Source of the DNA: Actinomucor elegans | Lineage: Eukaryota > Mucoromycota > Mucoromycetes > Mucorales > Mucoraceae | Reading direction: 5' to 3' | Length of the DNA stretch: 64,000 nucleotides | Assembly (NCBI GenBank): GCA_026027325.1 | Contig: JAMSLZ010000001.1 | Location: 1,612,001 to 1,676,000 of the forward strand | Shown: piece by piece, positions 1 to 10,794 of the stretch | How positions within the stretch are numbered: position 1 is the first letter of the stretch | How the letters are laid out: each line of letters starts with the position of its first letter | Made by a program: the position numbers and the translations under genes | Notes under the pieces: model-generated | The model's input: only the letters and a program-made list of their open reading frames with translations | Databases searched by the model: none | Told to the model about the DNA's origin: nothing

Positions 1-33
1 CGATTATTACCAATATATATCACAATAACTTAC

Positions 34-952
34 TGGTGACGCAAATTATGGAAAGTAGTGAGTGTATAGAGTGAGGTACAAGTAAAGAACAAGAGCATTG
101 AATCCAACAAGATGAATCGACTGATGGTAAGGTAAGCATTATCTATTTGTTTTGTTTATATCAAAGAATGTATCAAAATTTTGTTTTGTTGTACTCCTTA
201 CCAAGTAAAACCATCGTAGCGGCTAAAACGGAAGCTTTCAAGGACATCTTTAATTGAACAGCAGTAAGGTAAGCAATAGGGACCATCATAGCGCCAAAAA
301 ACGCGTTGAAGATACGCATCACTGCAAAATTCACATCTTCAGGATACGTAGCGCCCGATTCAAAGCCAAAAGAGCCATTGTATCCACCGAGCCATCCAGA
401 AAGGCCAACAAGGATCTTGCCAAGAGGAGGATGGACATCGAAATAGAAATCATGGTTCAAATAGTGTGATCCAAACTATTAGATAATACATTATTTAATA
501 CATCTCACTGTAATACCAAAAATCCTGATTTATATATTACCTTGCCAAAGTGTGCCTACCAAATGAACACATGTTGAGTTAATCTGAATTAAACGCGTAT
601 TAAAACAATAAACATACCTCATCCCAAACAACCGAATTACTCAACGTAATCTTTCTGAATCGAGTCCAAAACGATAACAATGTGAAGACAATAGTGATTA
701 TAGTATGCTGATTCTTTTGCAAGAACGCAATGTTCTAAACACTATATAAGTTTTGATTCTGATCCTTTCACTGTTCAACTTTACCTTATTTGAAGAATAG
801 ACGATAGTAGGTTGAGGTTGAGGTTGGTATCTATGGGTTTTGGCTTTCAAATCATCATCGTTGATAAAATCATTATCAACTACAGCCGCATATTCATGCT
901 GCTGCTTTTCAGGTATATGAGGAATATGCCTTCTTTTCATTGTAGCTGCCAT
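34..952 (-). CDS. Protein O-mannosyltransferase (PMT family), 5' part, runs off window
   Basis: PMT enzymes transfer mannose from dolichyl-phosphate-mannose to Ser/Thr of secretory proteins in the ER membrane. The visible part has a short charged cytosolic N-terminus, a first membrane segment (HTIITIVFTLLSF), then the family signatures VVWDE, AHFGK, FYFDVHPPLGK and SRFILLDSMLLFF. The acidic residues of VVWDE and the FDVHPP stretch belong to the catalytic first luminal loop. Exons by splice signal are 785-952, 618-707, 541-555, 202-475 and 34-142; the phases agree. The third exon is only 15 bases. The next donor is at 33, so the rest lies left of the window. The start at 952 is the first ATG of the frame. 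Sequence between the motifs looks more like the PMT2/PMT4 groups than PMT1, but I cannot settle this. Confidence 0.93.
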
Positions 953-2227
953 TTTATATCACTATAAGATACAGCTATTAGAAAGAACAAGAGAGAAAAA
1001 ACGCTTGAAATGTGAATAAAAAACGTGCGTTAATAAGGCTCCCAACTCATTCCTGGCGTTAAAAGTCCGCTGACACTTCTTTTGGAAAGATCTGATTACA
1101 ACATTAGAGCAACCAGGGTACACTTGACGCGTCTTTTATTTAATTAACTAAACGCGTTACAGTGCACCATTAATAACAGGTTAGCTTGACAGGAATGTGA
1201 GTTACTTGATTCTGAATGCAATAACCTAGCTTCTTTATTACATATGAAATATTACACTATAATACATTATTAATATCCTGATTAAAGGTGTTTCCATAAG
1301 ATTTATATATACTATTAACAAAGGAGTTGATGGAAAGTCTGTACGGATTGCCATTTCTATAAAAATAACTGTATCAAGCAGCTCATCATTATTCATATAT
1401 GAACAAGTCACATATTCTGTCATTTCTGAAAAATGAAAGTCATATTTTGAACGCCAATTGTCTGGGAAAGCAGAGTTATACGCAAAGAGTACCCATCCAA
1501 TAGTACTACTGAAAAATTGTATAAGCCAATAGGATTCTTAGAAACGGCTTTAAATAAGAACTGTTCTTTTAATAGGAAGGTCCGCAGTAGGTACAATACC
1601 TGGTTGTAAACTAGTAGTCTTGTAAAGCCTGTTATACACTTATGTTCATCTAAATAAGCTATAAAAAGCTGTGTATTTTTTCAAATAATAGTCTGTTCAT
1701 ATCCAACAAGTGATATCTATTCACTTGTCGAATTTGCAATAAAGCAGGTGTCTTGTCATTATCCTTTTATAGTAAATTTATGCATCAACTTCATGCAGCA
1801 AGAGGATATGCTTCCCAAAGCCTTTGTAAGTTATTTTTTACAGTTAGTTATTAATCGGGTATCAGTGATCAACTGTATCCAATCTATAAATAATTTTATT
1901 ACAATTTATATCTGTTAATATCTTCAAAAACAACTAATATAGTAAATTATACAATATAACATTAATAAAGAAGCATTCAACAAATGTATACTCAACAGGT
2001 GTAAATATAGGCGAAAAGAATGATTTATTTAGTATAAATATTATATCATATATATAATATATCACTTTTTACTACAACGGACGGCGCACTCGCTCACCAC
2101 AATATGAATAATGCTCAAAGAAAACAAGTATCTTGCTTTTCCCACTTGTAATCAAATGTCTAAAAAAAGTTGTCAAAACAAGCAGCCAAGATAGGATATT
2201 TCCTTGAATATGCGTAATTAGTTAGAT
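953..2227. other. Intergenic stretch without a supported gene
   Basis: AT-rich sequence between the O-mannosyltransferase start and the weak ORF at 2228. Apart from the ACGCGT pair I see no coding frame with recognisable content; the minus-strand open frame near 1238-1423 has no family signal. Confidence 0.6.
1127..1157. promoter_or_regulatory. Pair of ACGCGT boxes upstream of the O-mannosyltransferase gene
   Basis: Two copies of ACGCGT lie at 1127-1132 and 1152-1157, about 175-205 bases upstream of the start codon at 952. In ascomycetes this hexamer is the MBF/MCB element of G1/S genes. A role here is inference from the motif alone. Confidence 0.25.
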
Positions 2228-2689
2228 ATGTGCATTCAAGGAAACACGCTTTTTTTAAACGAAACAGAAAACGAACAAAACTTGTTTTTTTGTATTGGCG
2301 ATCATCTTACAGGATACATTTTAAAGGACACATTCAAGAATCTAGAGCATACCACAGACTTCTTGGCCACTATACTTTATGATTATAAAGATTGTAATAT
2401 TGCCACAGTAAACAAGCTGCCAGTACCTACAGGCCATATCATAAATGATAAATTAATTTTTATGAAGTATAAAACTGGGAATTCCTCTTTAAAATGGTCA
2501 GTTGTTGAAATTCGTTCTTGTTCTGCTCCTTTTGTTTAGGAAAAAGAAAAGCTATTATTAAATTATTTGAATACTTGTAGTTTGCAATTGAATTTTGTAG
2601 AGCAAGGAAAAGTACATAATAGCTTAAATGATAAAAAAAAATCTGGATTGATTGCAATTAAAGAGAAAGATATGTTACATAGCAGTTAG
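2228..2689 (+). CDS. Hypothetical small protein, two-exon model
   Basis: I do not recognise this protein. The first exon (2228 to about 2500) encodes about 90 residues with alternating hydrophobic and polar segments (LFFCIGDHLTGYIL, DFLATILYDYKD). If a 40-50 base intron is removed (donor at about 2500 after LKWS, acceptor TTTGTTTAG ending at 2538), the frame continues with a Lys/Glu-rich tail beginning EKEKLLLNYLNTCSLQ and stops at a TAG near 2687. Unspliced, the frame stops at 2539. It begins at the first good ATG after several stops. The protein-like composition and plausible intron favour a real gene, but there is no family match, so confidence is low. Confidence 0.35.
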
Positions 2690-2844
2690 TTTATAAATTA
2701 ATAAATACCTCAGATTTACAATAATGAAAATAAAATCCAGATAAAGTACAGTGCTTCTACTCGAATGTTTGAAGCTAATTTGCCAAACCTCTTAAGAATA
2801 AATTGCCTACCTTTCACAAATAATTTGACCAACTTTTTGAGTGT

Positions 2845-3162
2845 TTATTTCTTCATAGCTATTTCTTTCATGAAGATGGCAGAGGTGGAATTGTACATGT
2901 CTGACAAGAAAGTGTCTACCTTCGTTGTTGATCCATCATTTCTACCGGGAGTCGAGAGAAGACCTTTCGAATGGCAACCATAGTCAGCCTTCATCCACTT
3001 CAAATTGGTTGACCCAACCTTGATCTTGGCACTTGTAGGGAAAGACCTGTTTGCTTTACCACGCATGCTTGACACAGGAATCATGAGCTTTTTGGGACAC
3101 CAGCCAAATGATGATCGAAGCATTTCTCTACTACAGCATCTACAGTGTGCATTCTTTTTCAA
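2845..3162 (-). pseudogene. Coding-like fragment, possibly from a mobile element
   Basis: A 105-codon minus-strand frame has a Cys-rich start (CRCC) followed by basic and polar sequence (SSMRGKANRSFPTSAKIKVG, VDTFLSDMYNSTSA). It has no clear start or upstream exon, and the upstream minus-strand sequence to about 3560 is broken by stops. The opposite strand is also open in two pieces (2765-2983 and 3005-3232). I read it as the 3' remnant of a repeated or transposon-borne ORF, but I cannot name the family. Confidence 0.3.
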
Positions 3163-3771
3163 TGAGGGTGTATGTGTCCAGAAAACCTCTGTCCTTGAAA
3201 CAACACTAGCGAAGACAGAGAATATATTCTAGGTCACCATTTCTCCAGAGAGTTAAGTACCCCTTCCTGCGGTCCTTTAAGTGGTAAAAGTATATTAAAG
3301 AGGCTGATCTCGTCCAATTTATCACAAATGGTGTAAAGTCCATTAAATGTGGGAGAGTTGCCACTTACTGGATGCAGTAACAAGTCAGGCATTAATTTGA
3401 AATCGACTGTATAGATGTATATACTGCAGAACCATCCAAAAAAAAAGAGAGAAAAATATAGCATGCAATTCCCTTTTTGCCAATTGTATAAGAGATTATG
3501 GCTTGTAATCTGCAAAGAGCATTTTAATGTACTTTGAAAGCTATATAGACAGTTCAATTCACTTTATTATGAAAAATTCAATTATGGTAGATGTTATATA
3601 TCTTTATATATGATTATGAAAATGTTCGTGGTTTGTGGGTATATAATAGGGTATCATTGGCAATGACAATGGCAATGGCATCGGAGATGAAACGCAAAAA
3701 GAGAAATAGAGCGGACAACTGTTTGCCATGATAAAGGTCTAAAGGGTGACTCTAATCCGCTACTAGACATT

Positions 3772-5403
3772 TTAATCACGTTGGTGATGCTTGCGTTTTT
3801 TGGGAGAGACTTTCGGGTTGGAAAAGGTAGATTTGTCACTGTCAGAGGATGAGCTTGATTCATAATCATTAGTCGATAAAAAGGATTGCAGTTCATTTGA
3901 GAAATGATCAAGCAGCTCTCCTAGTTGAAACAATTTGGAGGCAAACGTTGGCAGGGTGGATGGGAACAAAGCTGGCTTGATGGGGATATCAAATTTGAAC
4001 TCAAGCTTAAAAACAAACACATCCCACATTGGCATCGACAATGAATAAACATACACTTGATCATAGTAAACATGAATACCGAAAAGCTTGATTTTACAAG
4101 CTGATTTGAATGATGGCATGCCCTTCATAGATATAATAACCTTGAACAGATACTTGAGATTCTTGGCCAGTTTGTTTCGATCTCCCTTGTAATGATTGTA
4201 ATTATCAGTGGGACTATTGGGGGAGCCGGAAACCTCAACAAGGGAAAAGGGGACGTCAAGACTCATGTTCTTGATAATACCATCGATATTTGGACCAGGC
4301 AAACGAGTATCATCTTCAGTCAAAGCACTATTTTCGTAGTCCTTCACAAGGAGTAGCTTTTGCTCACCAGGCTTGAAGATCATCTTGGTGCTGCATGGTT
4401 TCAATGTAAGATCGATAAGTGGTGTGATAAATCTTGCTGTGTACTCTGCTTCTGACATCTCCTCCTTCAACCAGTTATGTCTCTCTCCATTGTTGGTGAC
4501 TTGGACAAACAACTTGACTATCTTCACCACAGTCTTCATGTCCTTTCTGTTAACTGACTGGTCTGAGCTTGCAACTGCTGATTCGCGAATTCTGTTCTTC
4601 TCTTCCTTCATCAATTTCTTCAAGTCATGGATGGTTTTCAGTAGCTGCTTTGCGTATTTCTTCACGGCTTTACTCTTCTTGTACTCGATTTCCAAGTGAT
4701 CTTTCATATATGCAATCAGCCCCTCAAGTTCATCTTTTAGAATAGACATAGTCGCACATGCACCGTTTTTCACCAGATCAATCACACCATAATACAGTAA
4801 ACTGAATAAGATCACTTAGTATGTTGAAGAGTCAAATAAATAAGATAAAAACCTACTCTTGGCAATGAACTTCAGCGGTGTAGGCGGCATTTTTCCTGTA
4901 TTCATCAATTTTGGCCTTGATGATAAATGCTTTGTCTGTTATTGTCACAGTTTGAGTGAAAGGAGAAGTCAACTTTGCAATAATGGTGTTAATCGTTCAC
5001 GTTGGTTTGATGTACAATCGCTAATCTTTTTACCTCGTCTGCTACTCCTTTATTTATCATCGCATGCAAGTCATAGGCTGCTTTTTTGGCATCCATTTCC
5101 ATCTGCTTTCGTGTTATCTGATTTGCAATATCATCCCAATCTACCACATTAGAGTCCTTTATAAACTATTTAAAAGCAATTCAGCTTTATATTCAAAAAT
5201 TTAGGATTATGTAAAGAGCATACTTTCTTCTGATTGTTGATAGCATAATTTTCACAAACCGAACACCAATACTGTTTAAGATTTTTCCAGTTGATAGGCA
5301 TACTGTAATCCATCTTCAGGATGAAATGCTTTCCATGGCTGAGGAATTCGGATAGTTTAAAAGTATCCAGATTTGAAGCGTATTCGTCAACTATATCAGA
5401 CAT
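3772..5403 (-). CDS. Fungal family protein with PD-(D/E)XK nuclease-like layout (uncharacterised)
   Basis: The main exon (3772 to about 4813) encodes about 345 residues: a Lys-rich helical N-terminal half, the segment SEAEYTARFITPLIDLTL, then LPGPNIDGIIKNMSLD, PFSLVEVSGSP, KGDRNKLAKNLKYLF and a hydrophobic block, ending in a Ser/Asp-rich tail and a basic C-terminus (KKRKHHQRD) that could be a nuclear signal. Upstream exons at about 5210-5403 (start MSDIVDEYASNLDTFKL) and 4860-5155 (VVDWDDIANQITRKQMEMDA) complete it; their junctions are not fully resolved. Order E, D, E-x-S, K-x-D-R-x-K resembles restriction-endonuclease-like folds in which the E-x-K lysine is displaced. I recall similar ORFs as multi-copy in Mucorales genomes, but that and the nuclease idea are inference. 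No function is assigned. Confidence 0.6.
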
Positions 5404-5469
5404 AATGCGCGAGTAGAGCCTTGTGTGAAAGACAAGGAAAGACGTTGATCGAAACTCAGAAAAAAATAT

Positions 5470-5571
5470 GGGTAATACTACACGCAATGTAATTTTGCAC
5501 TGTAAATACTCAGTGACGTCATTCAATGCTCTTCACAGTGCGAAATTACAGTGCGTGTAATATTATCCCCA
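5470..5571. repeat. Imperfect inverted-repeat element (MITE-like)
   Basis: The arm at 5470-5506 and the arm at 5533-5571 are near-perfect reverse complements over about 37 bases; both carry the core ACACGCA(A/C)TGTAATTT (or its complement). About 26 bases separate them. It lies 65-170 bases upstream of the start of the minus-strand gene at 5403. Short size, terminal inverted repeats and no coding capacity fit a non-autonomous DNA transposon. Confidence 0.6.
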
Positions 5572-5900
5572 AAATATACAATAAACAGGACGTCATTATT
5601 TTCGATGTATTTTCCGTCAAATGAGATTTGCCTTTTCTCCTTTGCCATTATTTCAACTAAAGTATCCTTTATTTCGATCAAACTATGTACGGAATTCACT
5701 TTGGCACAAACTCTGAGGGCACTATATCATCCAAATTACTACTTTATTCTTGCTCAACAAGAACTATTAATGATTGATCGCGCTTTTTCGCTAATATATG
5801 GAATGCATAGCAACGACATCTTTATAAACGTATTAACACACATTTTTGGGTATTCTATATCTTTTCTAACAATTATGGTATTTATTTTGTAGTCTTTCTG

Positions 5901-8900
5901 CTGTATATCAACTTCTTACAAATGTACATAGCATCTGCTACCAGATGCGTTTGGAGTAAAGGTTTTCGTGTGATTCGATTACGCTTTGCCCAAATCGTGT
6001 GCAACAGGCTTTGCTCTCTCTTTGATCTTAGAAGACCATGGATGATCCATTGCGCTTTGTCACTATGTCATTTGTTTGAGATGAATGTTTGTTCTCTATA
6101 GGTTTTACACTGTATTTCAACCTTTTACAAATGTACGTAGCATCTGCTACCAGATGCGTTTGGAGTAAAGGTTTTCGTGTGATTCGATTACGCTTTGCCC
6201 AAATCGTGTGCAACAGGCTTTGCTCTCTCTTTGGCCTTAGAAGACCATGGATGATCCATTGCGCTTTGTCACTATGTCATTTGTTTGAGATGAATATTTA
6301 TTCTCTATAGGTTTTACACTGTATCTCAACCTTTTACAAATGTACGTAGCATCTGCTACCAGATGCGTTTGGAGTAAAGGTTTTCGTATGATTCGATTAC
6401 GCTTTGCCCAAATCGTGTGCAACAGGCTTTGCTCTCTCTTTGGCCTTAGAAGACCATGGATGATCCATTGCGCTTTGTCACTATGTCATTTGTTTGAGAT
6501 GAATATTTATTCTCTATAGGTTTTACACTGTATCTCAACCTTTTACAAATGTACGTAGCATCTGCTACCAGATGCGTTTGGAGTAAAGGTTTTCGTATGA
6601 TTCGATTACGCTTTGCCCAAATCGTGTGCAACAGGCTTTGCTCTCTCTTTGATCTTAGAAGACCATGGATGATCCATTGCGCTTTGTCACTATGTCATTT
6701 GTTTGAGATGAATGTTTGTTCTCTATAGGTTTTACACTGTATTTCAACCTTTTACAAATGTACGTAGCATCTGCTACCAGATGCGTTTGGAGTAAAGGTT
6801 TTCGTGTGATTCGATTACGCTTTGCCCAAATCGTGTGCAACAGGCTTTGCTCTCTCTTTGATCTTAGAAGACCATGGATGATCCATTGCGCTTTGTCACT
6901 ATGTCATTTGTTTGAGATGAATGTTTGTTCTCTATAGGTTTTACACTGTATTTCAACCTTTTACAAATGTACGTAGCATCTGCTACCAGATGCGTTTGGA
7001 GTAAAGGTTTTCGTGTGATTCGATTACGCTTTGCCCAAATCGTGTGCAACAGGCTTTGCTCTCTCTTTGATCTTAGAAGACCATGGATGATCCATTGCGC
7101 TTTGTCACTATGTCATTTGTTTGAGATGAATGTTTGTTCTCTATAGGTTTTACACTGTATTTCAACCTTTTACAAATGTACGTAGCATCTGCTACCAGAT
7201 GCGTTTGGAGTAAAGGTTTTCGTGTGATTCGATTACGCTTTGCCCAAATCGTGTGCAACAGGCTTTGCTCTCTCTTTGGCCTTAGAAGACCATGGATGAT
7301 CCATTGCGCTTTGTCACTATGTCATTTGTTTGAGATGAATATTTATTCTCTATAGGTTTTACACTGTATCTCAACCTTTTACAAATGTACGTAGCATCTG
7401 CTACCAGATGCGTTTGGAGTAAAGGTTTTCGTATGATTCGATTACGCTTTGCCCAAATCGTGTGCAACAGGCTTTGCTCTCTCTTTGATCTTAGAAGACC
7501 ATGGATGATCCATTGCGCTTTGTCACTATGTCATTTGTTTGAGATGAATGTTTATTCTCTATAGGTTTTACACTGTATCTCAACCTTTTACAAATGTACG
7601 TAGCATCTGCTACCAGATGCGTTTGGAGTAAAGGTTTTCGTGTGATTCGATTACGCTTTGCCCAAATCGTGTGCAACAGGCTTTGCTCTCTCTTTGATCT
7701 TAGAAGACCATGGATGATCCATTGCGCTTTGTCACTATGTCATTTGTTTGAGATGAATGTTTGTTCTCTATAGGTTTTACACTGTATTTCAACCTTTTAC
7801 AAATGTACGTAGCATCTGCTACCAGATGCGTTTGGAGTAAAGGTTTTCGTGTGATTCGATTACGCTTTGCCCAAATCGTGTGCAACAGGCTTTGCTCTCT
7901 CTTTGATCTTAGAAGACCATGGATGATCCATTGCGCTTTGTCACTATGTCATTTGTTTGAGATGAATGTTTGTTCTCTATAGGTTTTACACTGTATTTCA
8001 ACCTTTTACAAATGTACGTAGCATCTGCTACCAGATGCGTTTGGAGTAAAGGTTTTCGTGTGATTCGATTACGCTTTGCCCAAATCGTGTGCAACAGGCT
8101 TTGCTCTCTCTTTGGCCTTAGAAGACCATGGATGATCCATTGCGCTTTGTCACTATGTCATTTGTTTGAGATGAATATTTATTCTCTATAGGTTTTACAC
8201 TGTATCTCAACCTTTTACAAATGTACGTAGCATCTGCTACCAGATGCGTTTGGAGTAAAGGTTTTCGTATGATTCGATTACGCTTTGCCCAAATCGTGTG
8301 CAACAGGCTTTGCTCTCTCTTTGGCCTTAGAAGACCATGGATGATCCATTGCGCTTTGTCACTATGTCATTTGTTTGAGATGAATATTTATTCTCTATAG
8401 GTTTTACACTGTATCTCAACCTTTTACAAATGTACGTAGCATCTGCTACCAGATGCGTTTGGAGTAAAGGTTTTCGTATGATTCGATTACGCTTTGCCCA
8501 AATCGTGTGCAACAGGCTTTGCTCTCTCTTTGATCTTAGAAGACCATGGATGATCCATTGCGCTTTGTCACTATGTCATTTGTTTGAGATGAATGTTTAT
8601 TCTCTATAGGTTTTACACTGTATCTCAACCTTTTACAAATGTACGTAGCATCTGCTACCAGATGCGTTTGGAGTAAAGGTTTTCGTATGATTCGATTACG
8701 CTTTGCCCAAATCGTGTGCAACAGGCTTTGCTCTCTCTTTGATCTTAGAAGACCATGGATGATCCATTGCGCTTTGTCACTATGTCATTTGTTTGAGATG
8801 AATGTTTGTTCTCTATAGGTTTTACACTGTATCTCAACCTTTTACAAATGTACGTAGCATCTGCTACCAGATGCGTTTGGAGTAAAGGTTTTCGTATGAT

Positions 8901-8957
8901 TCGATTACGCTTTGCCCAAATCGTGTGCAACAGGCTTTGCTCTCTCTTTGGTCTTAG
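5901..8957. repeat. 209-bp satellite array, about 14.6 tandem units
   Basis: Units repeat at exactly 209 bases: an identical minus-strand 61-codon frame recurs with starts at 6213, 6422, 6631 and so on to 8930. Units differ at only a few sites: TTT/CTC before AACC, GTGTG/GTATG, GATC/GGCC before TTAGA, and GTTTG/GTTTAT/ATTTAT. The left edge unit (5901 on) and the right edge (after 8957, with decayed similarity to about 9000) are more diverged than the interior. Each unit contains a perfect 7-bp stem with a 4-base loop (GCATCTG-CTAC-CAGATGC) and the palindrome ATGGATGATCCAT. Because 209 is not a multiple of 3, no frame runs through the array, so the short ORFs on both strands are by-products. 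Confidence 0.97.
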
Positions 8958-9038
8958 GGGGCCACGAATGGTTTATTATGCTTTTTTATGTTATCCTATT
9001 GGAAATTGCAGTGATAAAATGTTGTATGCTCAAGCAAT

Positions 9039-9386
9039 TTGATTGATTATTTTGAACGTCAAATTTTGATAAAAGACTTTCAATTTGCAACTTTTGGACT
9101 TCTATATACAATTTATATTTGCACAGCTACTACTGCTACTAATAACGAATCTTTATTATTTAGGAGCAGCCATGTAAAAGTACCCTCTTGTAGCTTGGGA
9201 GATAATAATAATAATAAAGTGTTTTTAAAAGATGATTCTTTGCAAATGGATTTTGGTTCGCATGATAAATTGTTAGTTGGAATTCTCTGTTGCTGTTATC
9301 AGTATGCTAGATGGGTTATGGACTCACTCTTAATAACAGTGCTGGAACAACCCATTGCAAGATTTATTACATTAGGTGAGATTTAG
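9039..9386 (+). other. Open frame next to the satellite, doubtful gene
   Basis: A 115-codon frame starts without ATG (TTG) just right of the array and contains protein-like stretches (KDFQFATFGLLYTIYI, ARWVMDSLLITVLEQPIARF) around an Asn-repeat. There is no recognisable domain and no clear start or promoter. It may be the remnant of a repeated ORF. Confidence 0.2.
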
Positions 9387-9419
9387 CAATTCATTTAGTG
9401 TATATTCTAGCAAAACATG

Positions 9420-9631
9420 ATGGACGACTATCTCCTTGAAATGATACCTGAGGTATGTTGATTATCTGCTTGGATACCAAGATCATTCAACGCTGTGGCT
9501 ATCTCGATCAAGCCTTTATTGATTTTGTTAATGGTGACAGACAGGACTTGCCTGTATGAAATGATATACCTTGCTCCTTTCCATGCTTCTTCAGAATTTT
9601 TGTCAAAGTATCAATGGCATATTTATCATCC
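9420..9631 (-). CDS. Possible small protein gene of about 60 residues
   Basis: The minus strand has an ATG near 9631 opening a hydrophilic frame (MDDKYAIDTLTKILKKHGKE). A second frame further downstream continues convincingly as VLSVTINKINKGLIEIATAL and stops near 9436. The frames would join only if about 23 bases between GAGCAAG and TCCTGT are removed. That interval starts GTATATC and ends CAAG, but it is far shorter than other introns here. Either it is an ultra-short intron, or a small insertion has broken the gene. No family is recognised. Confidence 0.25.
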
Positions 9632-10029
9632 ATTTTGTGATTAGTAAATAAAGAGATTGAAAATTGGAATGGAAAAAGAGAGAGGAGAGAGTGTAGAGTA
9701 TGCCCTACAATTATTCGCATCACTCTTCATGGATTTTAGCTACATCGATAAAGTCAACGTTTTTACATGTGGTATACATGAATACCTGTAGCTTATCATA
9801 TTACACAAGCTGTTTCTCAAAGATTTTCTGATTTGAAGTTCTTAGCTAGCAACATGTATACTTTCTCCCTTCAGTCACTCCTCTAGGTTTCCAGTAAACC
9901 CCAAGTAGCCCTACCAAGTAGAATCATCAGGTAGTGAGGTTTACCTCTAAACCCTCCCACAGACTCGGCGGGTGGGGAGCTTAATTTAATTATAATCATA
10001 CTGTTTTTTATTAATTTTTATTTTCATCT

Positions 10030-10467
10030 GTAGTGGTTGTAGGTGAAATTGTAAGGGCTGGTGATGTTGCTGTTGTTGTAGAGGTTGGGCTAGGTGCCAC
10101 TACTACTGCATCAGCAGGATCAATCAATGTTGGTCTAGTTGTCAAAGCCAAGAGTCGTTTATCGGTATAACCAGATAAATGCACGAAATATTAGATACAC
10201 ATAGAGTTATTCACAAGACACACTTACACTCAATAGATTCTGCTCTCTAGACACTTTCATTTGAAATATGGTATAATTTTTCAAACTTTGCTTCAAAACC
10301 CGTTTCAATGGATTATATCTGTTCAATAGATATCTCCACAATCCGTTAAAACCTTTGAATTGTAGAACCATGCCAGAGGTTAGATTGCTTTGAAATGATA
10401 GCTTCAACCAGGTAACAAGTAGCTCAATAGTGGCACCAGTTGTAGTGTTTGATGAACACGCTAACAT
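10030..10467 (-). pseudogene. Broken gene or retroelement-like fragment
   Basis: Two minus-strand coding-like blocks lie next to each other: 10237-10467 (IELLVTWLKLSFQSNL, LKNYTIFQMKVSREQNLLS) and 10030-10165 (KRLLALTTRPTLIDPADAVV followed by a Thr/Pro-rich tail). A good donor (GTAAGT) follows the first block, but no acceptor joins the second in frame. The blocks therefore look like remains of one gene. I do not recognise the family. Confidence 0.3.
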
Positions 10468-10794
10468 TTGTATATATAAATATGTACTTGTAAGATAATT
10501 GAAAATGCTGGACTGTCGTCATCGAGAGATTCTGAATTACAGATTTAGTGATAGCAATATTACGCAAGATACATTGATCATTTACAGGTAAATATGTATA
10601 TACTTTCTGCATATATATGAGTGCATAACTTGACTTTTACTGATCCTCGATGTACTCATAATAGATTTATAGTTCTAGGTTAATTTTATTCCCTAAGCTG
10701 ATCTATCACAGTAACCGTTATCTGCTTACTGTTGCTGGTGATTTGTAAATAGTCGTTAATACAAGAGAGAATATTCCACACATCACTAGCCAAG

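Noticed and set aside
1238..1423. 61-codon minus-strand frame
   Set aside because: No splice context, no family content, and length expected by chance in AT-rich DNA.
6028..8930. Series of identical 61-codon (minus) and 73-codon (plus) frames
   Set aside because: They repeat with the 209-bp satellite. The unit length is not a multiple of 3, edge units break them, and they look like no protein, so they are by-products of the repeat.
5901..8957. CRISPR-like array
   Set aside because: The whole 209-bp unit is conserved; there are no short repeats alternating with unique spacers, no cas genes, and the DNA is eukaryotic.
9900..9985. Telomere-like or structured C-rich segment (CCCTACC, GTAAACC/GGTTTAC)
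   Set aside because: There is only a single occurrence, no tandem TTAGGG-type repeat, and the 7-base inverted repeat is too short to call a feature.
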